Part shown: positions 48,525 to 56,737 of the stretch, piece after piece
Numbering within the stretch: the first letter of the stretch is position 1
How the letters are laid out: each line of letters opens with the position of its first letter
Assembly (NCBI RefSeq): GCF_016741935.1
Contig: NZ_JAERRG010000010.1
Span: forward strand, 248,001 to 312,000
Length of the DNA stretch: 64,000 nt
Direction: 5' to 3'
Source: Streptomyces endocoffeicus
GTDB taxonomy: Bacteria; Actinomycetota; Actinomycetes; Streptomycetales; Streptomycetaceae
The notes under the pieces: generated by a model
Databases searched by the model: none
Told to the model about the DNA's origin: nothing
What the model saw: only the letters and a program-made list of their open reading frames with translations
Program-made: the position numbers and the translations under genes

Positions 48525-50057
48525 TCACTTCTCGACGGCGTCCAGGGCGTCCGCGAGCCCGGCGCCGTAGAAGCCGTTGTACCGCTTGCCGCCCTCGCAC
48601 ACCGCGTCGACCGTGCCGTCGCCGTCGATGTCGTACGGCGTCGGGCAGGCCAGGTCATCGGCCTCGGCCTTGAGCAGCGCCTTCACCTGCCAGGGGGAGG
48701 CGTGCGGATGAGTGCTCTTGATGAGCGCCGCGACACCGGCCACATGCGGCGAGGCCATCGACGTGCCCGCCATGTAGCCGTACTGCCCGCCCGGCAGCGT
48801 GTTGTAGATCAGGCCGCTGGTGGCCGGGGGCTCGGGCTTCTGGTAGATGGTGCTGTCGCCGCCGGGGGCCGCGATGTCGATGACCCCCAGGCCGTAGTTG
48901 GAGAACGAGGACTTGAGCCCCTTGGCGCCGGTCGAGGCGACCGTGACGACGCCCGGCAGCTGGGTCGGGATGTCCAGGCAGACGCTCGGGTCCACCTCCC
49001 GGTCACCGGGGGTGGTGTCGTTGGGGCTGGAGGGGTCGGTGATGGTGTCCGAGGTCAGGTCGTAGTTCTCGTTGCCCGCCGCGGCCACATTGACCACGCC
49101 CCGGCGCTCGGCGTACGACGAGGCCCGGCGCACCGCCTCGACCAGGGCCTTCTGGTCCGGGTCGGTGGTGCAGTTGAAGTACCACGGGTCGGTGTAATAG
49201 CTGTTGTTGGTGACGTCCACGCCGTGCTCGGCGGCCCAGATGAAACCGCAGACGACCGCCTCGGTGTAGAAGAACCCGCCCGTCGTGGACACCTTGATCC
49301 CGGAGACCTTGACGCCCGGTGCCACGCCGGTGACGCCGATGCCGTTCTTCGCGGCGGCGATCTCACCCGCCACATGCGTGCCGTGCGGGGACTCCTCGGC
49401 GCTCGGCCGCCAGGCGCCGTCGGCGGTGTCCGGCTTGCCCGTCACACAGTTGACGGACGCCTTACGGTCGAAGTTCGGGGCCAGATCGGGGTGGGTGTCG
49501 TCCACACCGGTGTCGATGACCCCGACGGTGACCTTACGGCTGCCCAGGCTCTTCTCATGCGCCTTGTCCGCCTTGATCGCCGGCAGATCCCACTGCAGCG
49601 GCTCCAGCGGGTCCTGCCCGGCCTTCGCCTTCGCCGCCACCGCCTGCCGCTGCTTCTCGCTCAGCAGCTTCGGCGTGTCGATGTCGTCGGTGGACTGGGC
49701 GGGCAGCGGGGCGGTGCGGGTGTTCCCGGCGGAGGTGACACCGCGCACCTTACGGACGGTCTTGGCGAAGTCCGGGTTGGCGGAGTGGACGACGATGACG
49801 CCGATCCGGTCGTAGGACACGACGACCGTGCCGCCGGCCTGGGCGATGGCCTTGCGGATCCGGGACGGGTCCTGCCCCGTGCGGGTGTTGACGACATAGC
49901 TCAGGGACGGACCGTCGGCCGTGGTGGCCGCGGCGGCGTGGCCGTCCCGTCCGAGCGCGGTGGCGGTGGTGGGCAGGAAGGCCAGCGCGGTGGTGAGCGC
50001 CATGGCGGCGGGTATCGCGGCGGTGCGCAGCGGCAGGGAGGTGCGGCGCGGCGTCAT
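48525..50057 (-). CDS. Secreted subtilisin-like S8 serine protease
   Basis: A 510-residue preproenzyme. Signal peptide includes AAIPAAMALTTALAFLPT. A propeptide-like region (about residues 45-130, inhibitor I9-like) is followed by the catalytic domain with Asp in VGVIDTGVDDTHPDL, His in EESPHGTHVAGEIAAAKNG, Asn oxyanion hole in VVNVAAAGNENY and Ser in MAGTSMASPHVAGVAALI. The C-terminus has a calcium-binding-type DIDGDGTVDAVC. It corresponds to SCO1824 from memory, a protease made during aerial growth in S. coelicolor. A 640-base upstream region separates it from the divergent DUF485-actP genes. Confidence 0.93.
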   Translation of the reverse strand: MTPRRTSLPLRTAAIPAAMALTTALAFLPTTATALGRDGHAAAATTADGPSLSYVVNTRTGQDPSRIRKAIAQAGGTVVVSYDRIGVIVVHSANPDFAKTVRKVRGVTSAGNTRTAPLPAQSTDDIDTPKLLSEKQRQAVAAKAKAGQDPLEPLQWDLPAIKADKAHEKSLGSRKVTVGVIDTGVDDTHPDLAPNFDRKASVNCVTGKPDTADGAWRPSAEESPHGTHVAGEIAAAKNGIGVTGVAPGVKVSGIKVSTTGGFFYTEAVVCGFIWAAEHGVDVTNNSYYTDPWYFNCTTDPDQKALVEAVRRASSYAERRGVVNVAAAGNENYDLTSDTITDPSSPNDTTPGDREVDPSVCLDIPTQLPGVVTVASTGAKGLKSSFSNYGLGVIDIAAPGGDSTIYQKPEPPATSGLIYNTLPGGQYGYMAGTSMASPHVAGVAALIKSTHPHASPWQVKALLKAEADDLACPTPYDIDGDGTVDAVCEGGKRYNGFYGAGLADALDAVEK

Positions 50058-50642
50058 GGGTACTCCGGTTCTCTCGACGGTTCTCTCGAGGTGGCTGAGA
50101 AGGCTCTGGGCGGGCGGACCGGGCTGGATGGTCAGCGTTCCGGACCGGGGGCGCGGACGCGCGCTCAGCGCGCCACTCGGGGGACGTGGAGCCCCCGGGC
50201 GCGGGCGGCGGTCCGGCGGGCCGCGTCAACGGCGGCGGTCCGGCCGGGGTCATCCGCACAAGCGAATGTGCGCGCCCTCGTGGCGCGGCTCCCGCGCGCC
50301 GCCTCGATGCCCCGGGACGCCGCGGAACCGGGGCAGCGGCGGCGGGGAGTGGTGAGGGGGTGGTGCGAAGCCGACGGGCCGTCAAAAACCCGCCGTCCGG
50401 GTCTTGGAGGAGCCGATCTCAGATGAGCCATGGGGTCTCCACTTCATCCTTACGGGCCGCCCGAACGCCGTCCGCGGCTGGGCGGGTACATGACGAAGGA
50501 AGCTATCGCTGATCAAGGTCGGACATCAATGCATTCCGGAAGAAAACCCGCCACAGTACCCGGAGCCGATCCCTCCCCCGAATTCTTATCCGTCTTTCAA
50601 TCAACCGGCCTCTGTCGTACGGGTCCGCGCCGCCCTACCATG

Positions 50643-50658
50643 CGTGATCTGGATCACT
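50643..50658 (+). promoter_or_regulatory. Crp-like palindrome upstream of DUF485-actP
   Basis: CGTGATCTGGATCACT has the TGTGA-N6-TCACA spacing with one mismatch per half-site and a perfect GTGATC/GATCAC dyad. It ends 42 bases upstream of the GTG of the DUF485 gene. It lies in the 642-base gap 50058-50699, where I see no gene; a 6-bp stem around 50245-50263 is the only other structure noted. Confidence 0.6.
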
Positions 50659-50699
50659 CGCCGCCGCATTCCCGTCGGACCCACTCACCAGGAGAGACC

Positions 50700-51056
50700 G
50701 TGGATACCGCACCGGCCAACGATCGCCCCGACGATCAGCGGCAACTTGACCGTTCTGCCTACGCCGAGGTGCAAGCGAGCGCGGAGTTCGGCGAACTGCG
50801 CGGTGCCCACCGCTCGTTCGCCTTTCCGCTCACCATCGCGTTCGTCAGCTGGTACCTGCTCTACGTGCTGCTGTCCAACTACGCGGACGGCTTCATGGGC
50901 ACCAAGGTCGTGGGCCACATCAACGTGGCCCTGGTGTTCGGGCTCGCCCAGTTCCTGACCACCTTCCTCATCGCCTGGTGGTACTCCCGGCACGCCGCCG
51001 CCAAGCTGGACCCGCGCGCCCAGGCCATTAAGTCCCGCCTGGAGGAGCGCTCATGA
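50700..51056 (+). CDS. DUF485 membrane protein (YjcH-like)
   Basis: A 118-residue protein. The DUF485 core begins EFGELRGAHRSFAFPLTIAF, continues in helix VSWYLLYVLLSNYADGFMG and a second helix VALVFGLAQFLTTFLIAWWY. GTG 50700 has AGGAG five bases upstream. In enterobacteria the equivalent YjcH is encoded with acetate permease ActP; here too the stop overlaps the symporter start by four bases, so it is a likely accessory subunit. Confidence 0.9.
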   Translation: MDTAPANDRPDDQRQLDRSAYAEVQASAEFGELRGAHRSFAFPLTIAFVSWYLLYVLLSNYADGFMGTKVVGHINVALVFGLAQFLTTFLIAWWYSRHAAAKLDPRAQAIKSRLEERS

Positions 51057-52672
51057 GTACCTATCTGCTCGCTGCCGAGAGCGCCTCGGACAACCGGCCG
51101 CTGATCGTCACGCTCTTCTCGGTCTTCGTCGTGGCGACCCTGGTCATCACCGTCTGGGCGGGCCGGCAGACCAAGGACGCCACCGACTTCTATGCCGGCG
51201 GCCGCCAGTTCACCGGCTTCCAGAACGGCCTGGCCATCTCCGGCGACTACATGTCCGCCGCGTCCTTCCTCGGCATCGCCGGCGCCATCGCGCTCTCCGG
51301 CTACGACGGCTTCCTGTACTCGATCGGCTTCCTCGTCGCCTGGCTGGTGGCCCTGCTGCTGGTCGCCGAGCCGCTGCGCAACTCCGGCCGCTACACGATG
51401 GGCGACGTGCTCGCCTACCGGATGCGCCAGCGCCCGGTGCGCACCGCCGCGGGCGTCTCCACCATCGTCGTCTCGATCTTCTACCTGCTGGCGCAGATGG
51501 CGGGCGCGGGGGTGCTGGTCTCCCTGCTGCTGGGCATCACCAGCGAGGCCGGGAAGATCCTCATCGTCGTCCTCGTCGGCGTCGTGATGATGCTCTACGT
51601 CACCATCGGCGGCATGAAGGGCACCACCTGGGTGCAGATGGTCAAGGCCGTGCTGCTGATCGCGGGCACGCTGCTGATCACCTTCCTGGTGCTGCTGAAG
51701 TTCAACTTCAACATCTCCGACCTGCTGGGCGAGGCGGCCAAGAACAGCGGCATCGGAGAGTCGTTCCTGGAGCCGGGGCTGAAGTACGGGGTCAACGCCA
51801 CCACCAAGCTGGACTTCATCTCGCTCGGCATCGCCCTGGTCCTGGGCACCGCGGGCCTGCCCCACATCCTCATCCGGTTCTACACCGTGCCCACGGCGCG
51901 GGCCGCCCGTAACTCGGTCAACTGGGCCATCGGCATCATCGGCCTCTTCTACCTGATGACCATCGCGCTGGGCTTCGGCGCCGCCGCGCTGCTCAAGCAC
52001 GACGACATCATCGCCTCCAACAAATCGGGCAATACCGCCGCCCCGCTGCTCGCCGAGGAGATCGGCGGCGGACCGGACTCCACGGGCGGCGCCATCCTGC
52101 TCGCGGTGATCTCCGCGGTGGCGTTCGCGACGATCCTCGCCGTGGTCGCCGGACTCACCCTCGCCTCCTCGTCCTCCTTCGCCCACGACCTGTACGCCAA
52201 CGTGATCCGCAAGGGCGAGGCGACGCAGAAGGAGGAGATCTCGGCGGCGCGCTGGGCCACCGTCGGCATCGGCACCGTCGCCGTCGTCCTCGGCGTCTTC
52301 GCACGAGATCTCAACGTCGCCGGACTCGTGGCACTGGCCTTCGCGGTCGCCGCGTCCGCCAACCTGCCGACCATCCTCTACAGCCTGTTCTGGAAACGCT
52401 TCACCACCCAGGGCGCGCTGTGGTCCATCTACGGCGGACTGATCTCCTCGGTCTTCCTGGTGCTCTTCTCGCCCGTCGTCTCGGGCAAGGAGACCTCGAT
52501 GTTCCCGGACGTGGACTTCCACTGGTTCCCGCTGGAGAACCCGGGACTGATCTCCATCCCGCTGGGCTTCCTGCTCGGTTGGCTGGGCACCGTCGTCTCC
52601 AAGGAACAGCCCGACAAGGAGAAGTACGCCGAGCTGGAGGTGCGCTCGCTCACCGGGCACGGAGCCCACTGA
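51053..52672 (+). CDS. actP: Cation/acetate symporter (SSS family)
   Basis: A 539-residue transporter with about 13 helices of the solute:sodium symporter family. It has DFYAGGRQFTGFQNGLAISG with DYMSAASFLGIAGAIALSG directly behind, the Na+-binding-site region, and GTAGLPHILIRFYTVPTA further on, signatures of ActP/MctC-type permeases for acetate, propionate or pyruvate. Preceded by a GGAG site in the overlapped DUF485 gene. Solute choice is inferred from family and pairing. It would be under the same Crp-like site. Confidence 0.92.
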   Translation: MSTYLLAAESASDNRPLIVTLFSVFVVATLVITVWAGRQTKDATDFYAGGRQFTGFQNGLAISGDYMSAASFLGIAGAIALSGYDGFLYSIGFLVAWLVALLLVAEPLRNSGRYTMGDVLAYRMRQRPVRTAAGVSTIVVSIFYLLAQMAGAGVLVSLLLGITSEAGKILIVVLVGVVMMLYVTIGGMKGTTWVQMVKAVLLIAGTLLITFLVLLKFNFNISDLLGEAAKNSGIGESFLEPGLKYGVNATTKLDFISLGIALVLGTAGLPHILIRFYTVPTARAARNSVNWAIGIIGLFYLMTIALGFGAAALLKHDDIIASNKSGNTAAPLLAEEIGGGPDSTGGAILLAVISAVAFATILAVVAGLTLASSSSFAHDLYANVIRKGEATQKEEISAARWATVGIGTVAVVLGVFARDLNVAGLVALAFAVAASANLPTILYSLFWKRFTTQGALWSIYGGLISSVFLVLFSPVVSGKETSMFPDVDFHWFPLENPGLISIPLGFLLGWLGTVVSKEQPDKEKYAELEVRSLTGHGAH

Positions 52673-52690
52673 GCGGTCACTCCCACCCGC

Positions 52691-52770
52691 GCGGCCCCTC
52701 CATGTCACACCTGTCACGTACGCTGCGAGACAATTGAGCAGTGCACGCACACCAACCGTGGAGGGGCCGC
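52691..52770 (+). promoter_or_regulatory. Long-range stem masking the moaA ribosome-binding site
   Basis: GCGGCCCCTCCA (52691-52702) is exactly complementary to TGGAGGGGCCGC (52759-52770), which holds the moaA Shine-Dalgarno sequence (GGAGG at 52760-52764; ATG at 52775). If the left arm is on the transcript, the stem would hide the start. The 56-base loop includes GTCACGTACGCTGCGAGACA. The arm could alternatively be the actP terminator remnant. Confidence 0.5.
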
Positions 52771-52774
52771 CACC

Positions 52775-53764
52775 ATGTTGATCGACACCTATGGTCGCGT
52801 AGCCACCGACCTGCGTGTCTCCCTGACCGACCGCTGCAATCTGCGCTGCACCTACTGCATGCCCGAAGAGGGCCTGCAGTGGCTCGCCAAACCGGATCTG
52901 CTCACCGACGACGAGATAGTCCGGCTGATCCGGATCGCCGTCACCGAGCTCGGGGTCACCGAGGTCCGCTTCACCGGCGGTGAGCCACTGCTGCGCCCCG
53001 GTCTGGTCGGCATCGTGGAGCGCTGCGCGGGCCTCGACCCGCGCCCCCGGATGTCGCTGACCACCAACGGCATCGGTTTGGAGCGCACCGCCCAGGCCCT
53101 GCGCGACGCGGGCCTGGACCGGGTCAATGTCTCGCTCGACACCCTGCGTCCGGAGGTGTTCCAGGCCATCACCCGGCGCAAGCGCCATGGCGATGTGCTG
53201 CGCGGCCTCGACGCGGCGCACACCGCCGGGCTGACCCCGGTGAAGGTCAACGCCGTGCTGATGCCGGGGCTCAACGACGACGAGGCGCCAGAGCTGCTCG
53301 CCTGGGCCCTGGAAAACGGCTATGAGCTGCGCTTCATCGAGCAAATGCCGCTCGATGCGCAGCACGGCTGGAAGCGCGACGGCATGATCACCGCCGGGGA
53401 CATCCTGACCAGTCTCCGCACCCGCTTCGCCCTCACCGCCGAGGGCGAGGACGAGCGCGGCTCCGCGCCCGCCGAGCGCTGGCTGGTCGACGGCGGCCCG
53501 GCCCGGGTCGGCGTCATCGCCTCGGTCACCCGCCCGTTCTGCCGCGCCTGCGACCGCACCCGGCTGACCGCCGACGGGCAGGTGCGCACCTGCCTCTTCG
53601 CGCGCGAGGAGTCCGATCTGCGCGGAGCGCTGCGCTCCGGCGCCCCGGACGAGGAGATCGCGCGGCTGTGGCGGCTGGCGATGTGGGGCAAGAAGGCCGG
53701 ATCCGGGCTCGATGACCCGTCGTTCCTCCAGCCGGACCGGCCGATGTCGGCGATCGGCGGCTGA
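52775..53764 (+). CDS. moaA: GTP 3',8-cyclase MoaA
   Basis: A 329-residue radical SAM enzyme that, with MoaC, converts GTP to cyclic pyranopterin monophosphate, the first step of molybdenum cofactor synthesis. The radical-SAM cluster motif CNLRCTYCMPE is at residues 24-34, RFTGGEPLLRPGL follows, and the second cluster motif is in CRACDRTRLTADGQVRTCLF. The conserved C-terminal Gly-Gly is present (SAIGG). ATG 52775 has GGAGG. It converges without a gap on the next small gene. Confidence 0.95.
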   Translation: MLIDTYGRVATDLRVSLTDRCNLRCTYCMPEEGLQWLAKPDLLTDDEIVRLIRIAVTELGVTEVRFTGGEPLLRPGLVGIVERCAGLDPRPRMSLTTNGIGLERTAQALRDAGLDRVNVSLDTLRPEVFQAITRRKRHGDVLRGLDAAHTAGLTPVKVNAVLMPGLNDDEAPELLAWALENGYELRFIEQMPLDAQHGWKRDGMITAGDILTSLRTRFALTAEGEDERGSAPAERWLVDGGPARVGVIASVTRPFCRACDRTRLTADGQVRTCLFAREESDLRGALRSGAPDEEIARLWRLAMWGKKAGSGLDDPSFLQPDRPMSAIGG

Positions 53765-54004
53765 TCACTGGTCTTCGGTGGCCGACCATTCCTCCAGCGT
53801 CACCACGTCCTTGAGGAAGCCCCGCACTCCGAGGAACTCCGAGAGATATTCGCGGTGTTCCTCGCAGGCGAGCCAGGTCTTGCGCCGCTCCGGGGTGTGG
53901 ATCTTGGGGTTGTTCCAGGCCAGCACCCATACGGCGGGGGCGTGGCAGCCCTTGGCGGAGCAGATCACGGTGTCGGTCTCGGCGGCGGTCTCACGGGTGT
54001 TCAC
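53765..54004 (-). CDS. Small Cys/His protein of unknown function
   Basis: A 79-residue protein with a possible zinc site: CSAKGCHAPAVWVLAWNNPK near the N-terminus and TWLACEEHREYLSEFLGVRG further on (Cys-x4-Cys and Cys-x2-His). The tail LKDVVTLEEWSATED is acidic. Commonly unnamed in Streptomyces. GTG 54004; its stop adjoins that of moaA, with which it converges. No function can be assigned. The 193 bases upstream to the next gene contain no other gene. Confidence 0.75.
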   Translation of the reverse strand: MNTRETAAETDTVICSAKGCHAPAVWVLAWNNPKIHTPERRKTWLACEEHREYLSEFLGVRGFLKDVVTLEEWSATEDQ

Positions 54005-54197
54005 ACCGCAGACTCTACGAAAAGCGCGCCGGACATGACGACGCCGGGCAGCCACGGGGGGAGCCGCCCGGCGTCGGTCCGTCGCTCCGACGGGGGATGC
54101 GGAGCGCGTACGCAGTATGTCACGAGGGATGGGGCCCGGTGCACCGGTACTGCACTATTGATCTGAGGTTTTCTTGAGCTTACGGAAACGTGGCAGG

Positions 54198-54587
54198 TCA
54201 GCCACGCTCACCGCGTCCAGGCTCGCTGATATGTCCGACGTCCTCCGGGACGGATTCCGCCCCATCGGGATCGCTCGGCTCCTCTCCGCGCCCGGCGATC
54301 AGCATCGGACGGGGCGGGGTCGGGATGAAGGTGGTGGGCAGCGAAGTGACGTTCTCCCGGCCCGCGTTGGCTATCACGACCGCGATGTAGGGCAGCACCG
54401 CGCCGAGCACCAGAGCCACGATCGCCACATGGCGCTCCACGTTCCACAACACCGCCGCCAGCACGACCGCGAGGGTCCGGACCGACATCGAGATCACATA
54501 GCGGCGCTGCCGGCCGCGTACGTCGTCGGCCAGCCCCTGTCGCGCTCCGGTGATTCGGAAGACCTCCGCATCGCCGTGCTTCCGCAT
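54198..54587 (-). CDS. DUF3099 membrane protein
   Basis: A 129-residue protein. N-terminal RKHGDAEVFRITGARQGLAD and GRQRRYVISMSVRTLAVVLA lead into two hydrophobic helices (the second HVAIVALVLGAVLPYIAVVI), then an Asn/Arg/Glu-containing tail with a Pro-rich end. This fits actinobacterial DUF3099. ATG 54587 is used rather than the upstream ATG 54608 because the family starts at MRKHGDA. Function is unknown. Confidence 0.8.
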   Translation of the reverse strand: MRKHGDAEVFRITGARQGLADDVRGRQRRYVISMSVRTLAVVLAAVLWNVERHVAIVALVLGAVLPYIAVVIANAGRENVTSLPTTFIPTPPRPMLIAGRGEEPSDPDGAESVPEDVGHISEPGRGERG

Positions 54588-54668
54588 CACGTTCCACCAC
54601 CTGATCACCGAGCGGGCTTACCCCGCTCTGGGACGTACTCAACGTTACGCCGCGCCTGCTGTCGGTTC

Positions 54669-54699
54669 GAGACCGGGGCACCCTGATGGGTGCCGTCTC
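54669..54699. repeat. Hairpin between DUF3099 and GlsB-like genes
   Basis: GAGAC with GTCTC and GGCACCC with GGGTGCC form a two-part stem around TGAT, interrupted by CGG on one side, between two divergent genes. It might be an operator or an mRNA leader stem of the plus-strand gene. Confidence 0.6.
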
Positions 54700-54803
54700 C
54701 GGCTACGCCAGAGGGCGTATCGGCTCTCCGGCGTGCGCCGTACCCGAAGTGGTCGAACACTGGGAGGGATGTGCATCCCCTCGCCGCGTGTCAGGGAGGC
54801 GAC

Positions 54804-55088
54804 ATGAACTGGCTATGGGCGATCGTCGTGGGCCTGATCCTGGGTGTGATCGCCAGGGCGATCCTGCCCGGCAAACAGGCCATTCCGCTGTGGCTGACCT
54901 GCGTCTACGGCATCCTCGGCGGCATGCTGGGGAACGCGGTGGCCGGCTGGATCGGGGTCAGGACCACCGGCGGCTTCGACTGGATCCGGCATCTGCTGCA
55001 GCTGGGGTTTGCGGTGGCGATCGTGGCCATGGGCACCCCGCTGTGGCACTCCATCCGCGGTGGCGGACGCAGACGTAGTACGACCTGA
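54804..55088 (+). CDS. GlsB/YeaQ/YmgE-type stress membrane protein
   Basis: A 94-residue protein with three hydrophobic segments, beginning NWLWAIVVGLILGVIARAIL and containing WLTCVYGILGGMLGNAVAGW, the signature of transglycosylase-associated/GlsB family proteins, then a short basic tail. GGGAGG lies 5-10 bases upstream of ATG 54804. Its relatives accompany Gls24-type stress responses in firmicutes; the window has an Asp23 operon elsewhere, so the connection is suggestive only. Confidence 0.84.
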   Translation: MNWLWAIVVGLILGVIARAILPGKQAIPLWLTCVYGILGGMLGNAVAGWIGVRTTGGFDWIRHLLQLGFAVAIVAMGTPLWHSIRGGGRRRSTT

Positions 55089-55166
55089 GGGGCGCGGCGG
55101 CGGTGTGATCCGGTGCGCGACGGCGGCGGCCGGTACGACGGCGGCCGATGCGACGGCTGGTACGAC

Positions 55167-55209
55167 GGCGGCGGCCGGTGCGCGTGGTGGACGCGCACCG
55201 GCCGCCGCC
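55167..55209. terminator. Strong bidirectional hairpin before tyrS end
   Basis: A perfect 19-bp stem (55167-55185 with 55191-55209, loop GGTGG) lies between the convergent GlsB-like gene and tyrS, 28 bases from the tyrS stop. Confidence 0.92.
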
Positions 55210-55237
55210 CCCTTACGGCTGTGGGCCGGGGGCTGGA

Positions 55238-56653
55238 CTACACCCCGCGCACCTGGGCGATCTTCCGCCCGGCCTTGAGGTAGACCGCGCCGGAGGCCCC
55301 CGTGAGCCCGGCGGACGCCAGCGTCTCCGCGACCACCTCGGCCAGCGGGCGCACCGCCTGGGCCTCGGGCAGCACCACCGACTCCTGGCCGCCCTCGGTC
55401 TCGATCACCAGCCGCAGACCGTTCTGCTTGGCCACCCGGCGGGCGGCCGAGGCGCTGGGCTGGAACTCCAGCACCTTGCTCAGCACGGTCGCGATGGACT
55501 CGGTGCCGTGTTCCTCGGCGTCGACCACCGGCGTCTCGACGTCGGTGAAGCTCTTCTTGGAGAACTGGGCGACGAAGCCCGCACGGGCCGCCATCGCCTT
55601 CTCGAGGCCGTACAGCGCCGCCACCACCTCGCCCGCCAGGACCTTCTTCAGATCCATCGGGTGCAGCGACCGCTCCTCGACCCGGGCGATCGAGGCGGCG
55701 ATCTCGGTGTCCGTCCACTCGGTCCATGCCTCCAGGTACGGCTTCATCAGCCGGTCCGGAATCGACATGATCTTGCCGAAGACATCGTCGGCGGTCGCGG
55801 AGAGCGCCACATAGTTGCCCTTGGACTTGGACATCTTGGCGCCGGTGCCGTCCGTGCCCTCGATCAGCGGCATCGTGACCACCAGCTGCGGCCGCTGCCC
55901 GCGCAGCTCCATCAGCTTGCGGCCCATCTGCAGATTGAGCAGCTGATCCGCACCGCCCAGCTCCACATCGCACTCCAGGGCCACCGAGTCGAGGGCCTGC
56001 GCGATCGGGTAGAGCAGCTCGGACATGGTCAGCCCGGAGCCCGCCGCCAGCCGGTTGCGGAAGTCCTCGCGCTGCAGCAGCTGGGAGACCGGCACCTGGG
56101 AGAGCAGCCCCAGCAGCTCCGGGAAGGTGTACGGCGCCAGCCACTCGCTGTTCTGCCGGAAGTTGACCTTCTCGAAGTCGAAGAACGGCCGGACCTGGTC
56201 CTGGTAGCCCGCGAGGTTCCGGGCGATGTCCTCGTCGGTCAGCGGCGGGCGCTCCGCCGTACGGCCCGACGGGTCGCCGATCTTGGCCGTGAAGTCGCCG
56301 ATCAGCAGTGTGACGTCATGCCCCATGCGCTGGAAGCGGTTGAGGATGATCATCGGGACCACATGGCCGAGGTGCACATCGGCGGCCGTCGGGTCGATGC
56401 CCAGCTTGATCGCCAGGCCCTGGCCGGCGCCGCGGCGCTCCTCGATCCGCTTGGCCAGCTCCGCCACACCGGGCAGGATCTCGACCGTACGGGACGCGAT
56501 CAGCTCGGCCTGCTCCGTCGGCGACAGATCCGTCAGGTCGATATAGCGCCGCGAGCCCGTCTCCTCGAGCAGCCGCTCGACGGTCTTGTCGGAGGAGAGG
56601 TCCTGGCTGAGGAGCTCGCTGGCGCGGGCGACGGATTCGCCGAGGCGTGTCAT
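55238..56653 (-). CDS. tyrS: Tyrosine--tRNA ligase
   Basis: A 471-residue class I aminoacyl-tRNA synthetase that charges tRNA-Tyr. HIGH-type motif is HLGHVVPMIILNRF (near residue 96), the tyrosine-binding region includes GDFTAKIGDPSGRT, and the second signature is GAKMSKSKGNYV. A C-terminal S4-like RNA-binding region (SAARRVAKQNGLRLV) ends it. This is the TyrZ-like subtype. The N-terminal 45 residues are longer than in many TyrRS; a later start is possible. Third gene of the tldD-tldE-tyrS minus-strand series, 84 bases after tldE. Confidence 0.95.
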   Translation of the reverse strand: MTRLGESVARASELLSQDLSSDKTVERLLEETGSRRYIDLTDLSPTEQAELIASRTVEILPGVAELAKRIEERRGAGQGLAIKLGIDPTAADVHLGHVVPMIILNRFQRMGHDVTLLIGDFTAKIGDPSGRTAERPPLTDEDIARNLAGYQDQVRPFFDFEKVNFRQNSEWLAPYTFPELLGLLSQVPVSQLLQREDFRNRLAAGSGLTMSELLYPIAQALDSVALECDVELGGADQLLNLQMGRKLMELRGQRPQLVVTMPLIEGTDGTGAKMSKSKGNYVALSATADDVFGKIMSIPDRLMKPYLEAWTEWTDTEIAASIARVEERSLHPMDLKKVLAGEVVAALYGLEKAMAARAGFVAQFSKKSFTDVETPVVDAEEHGTESIATVLSKVLEFQPSASAARRVAKQNGLRLVIETEGGQESVVLPEAQAVRPLAEVVAETLASAGLTGASGAVYLKAGRKIAQVRGV

Positions 56654-56737
56654 GGCGTTCCTGGTGATAGACGAAACGGATATGGATGGATCCGAAACGG
56701 TCGCTTCGGATGGGCCTGGACCAGTCTATTCGGCTCC

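Noticed and set aside
50165-50431. 88-codon minus-strand frame upstream of the protease
   Set aside because: Arg/Ala-rich, no Shine-Dalgarno sequence and no family; regarded as non-coding leader.
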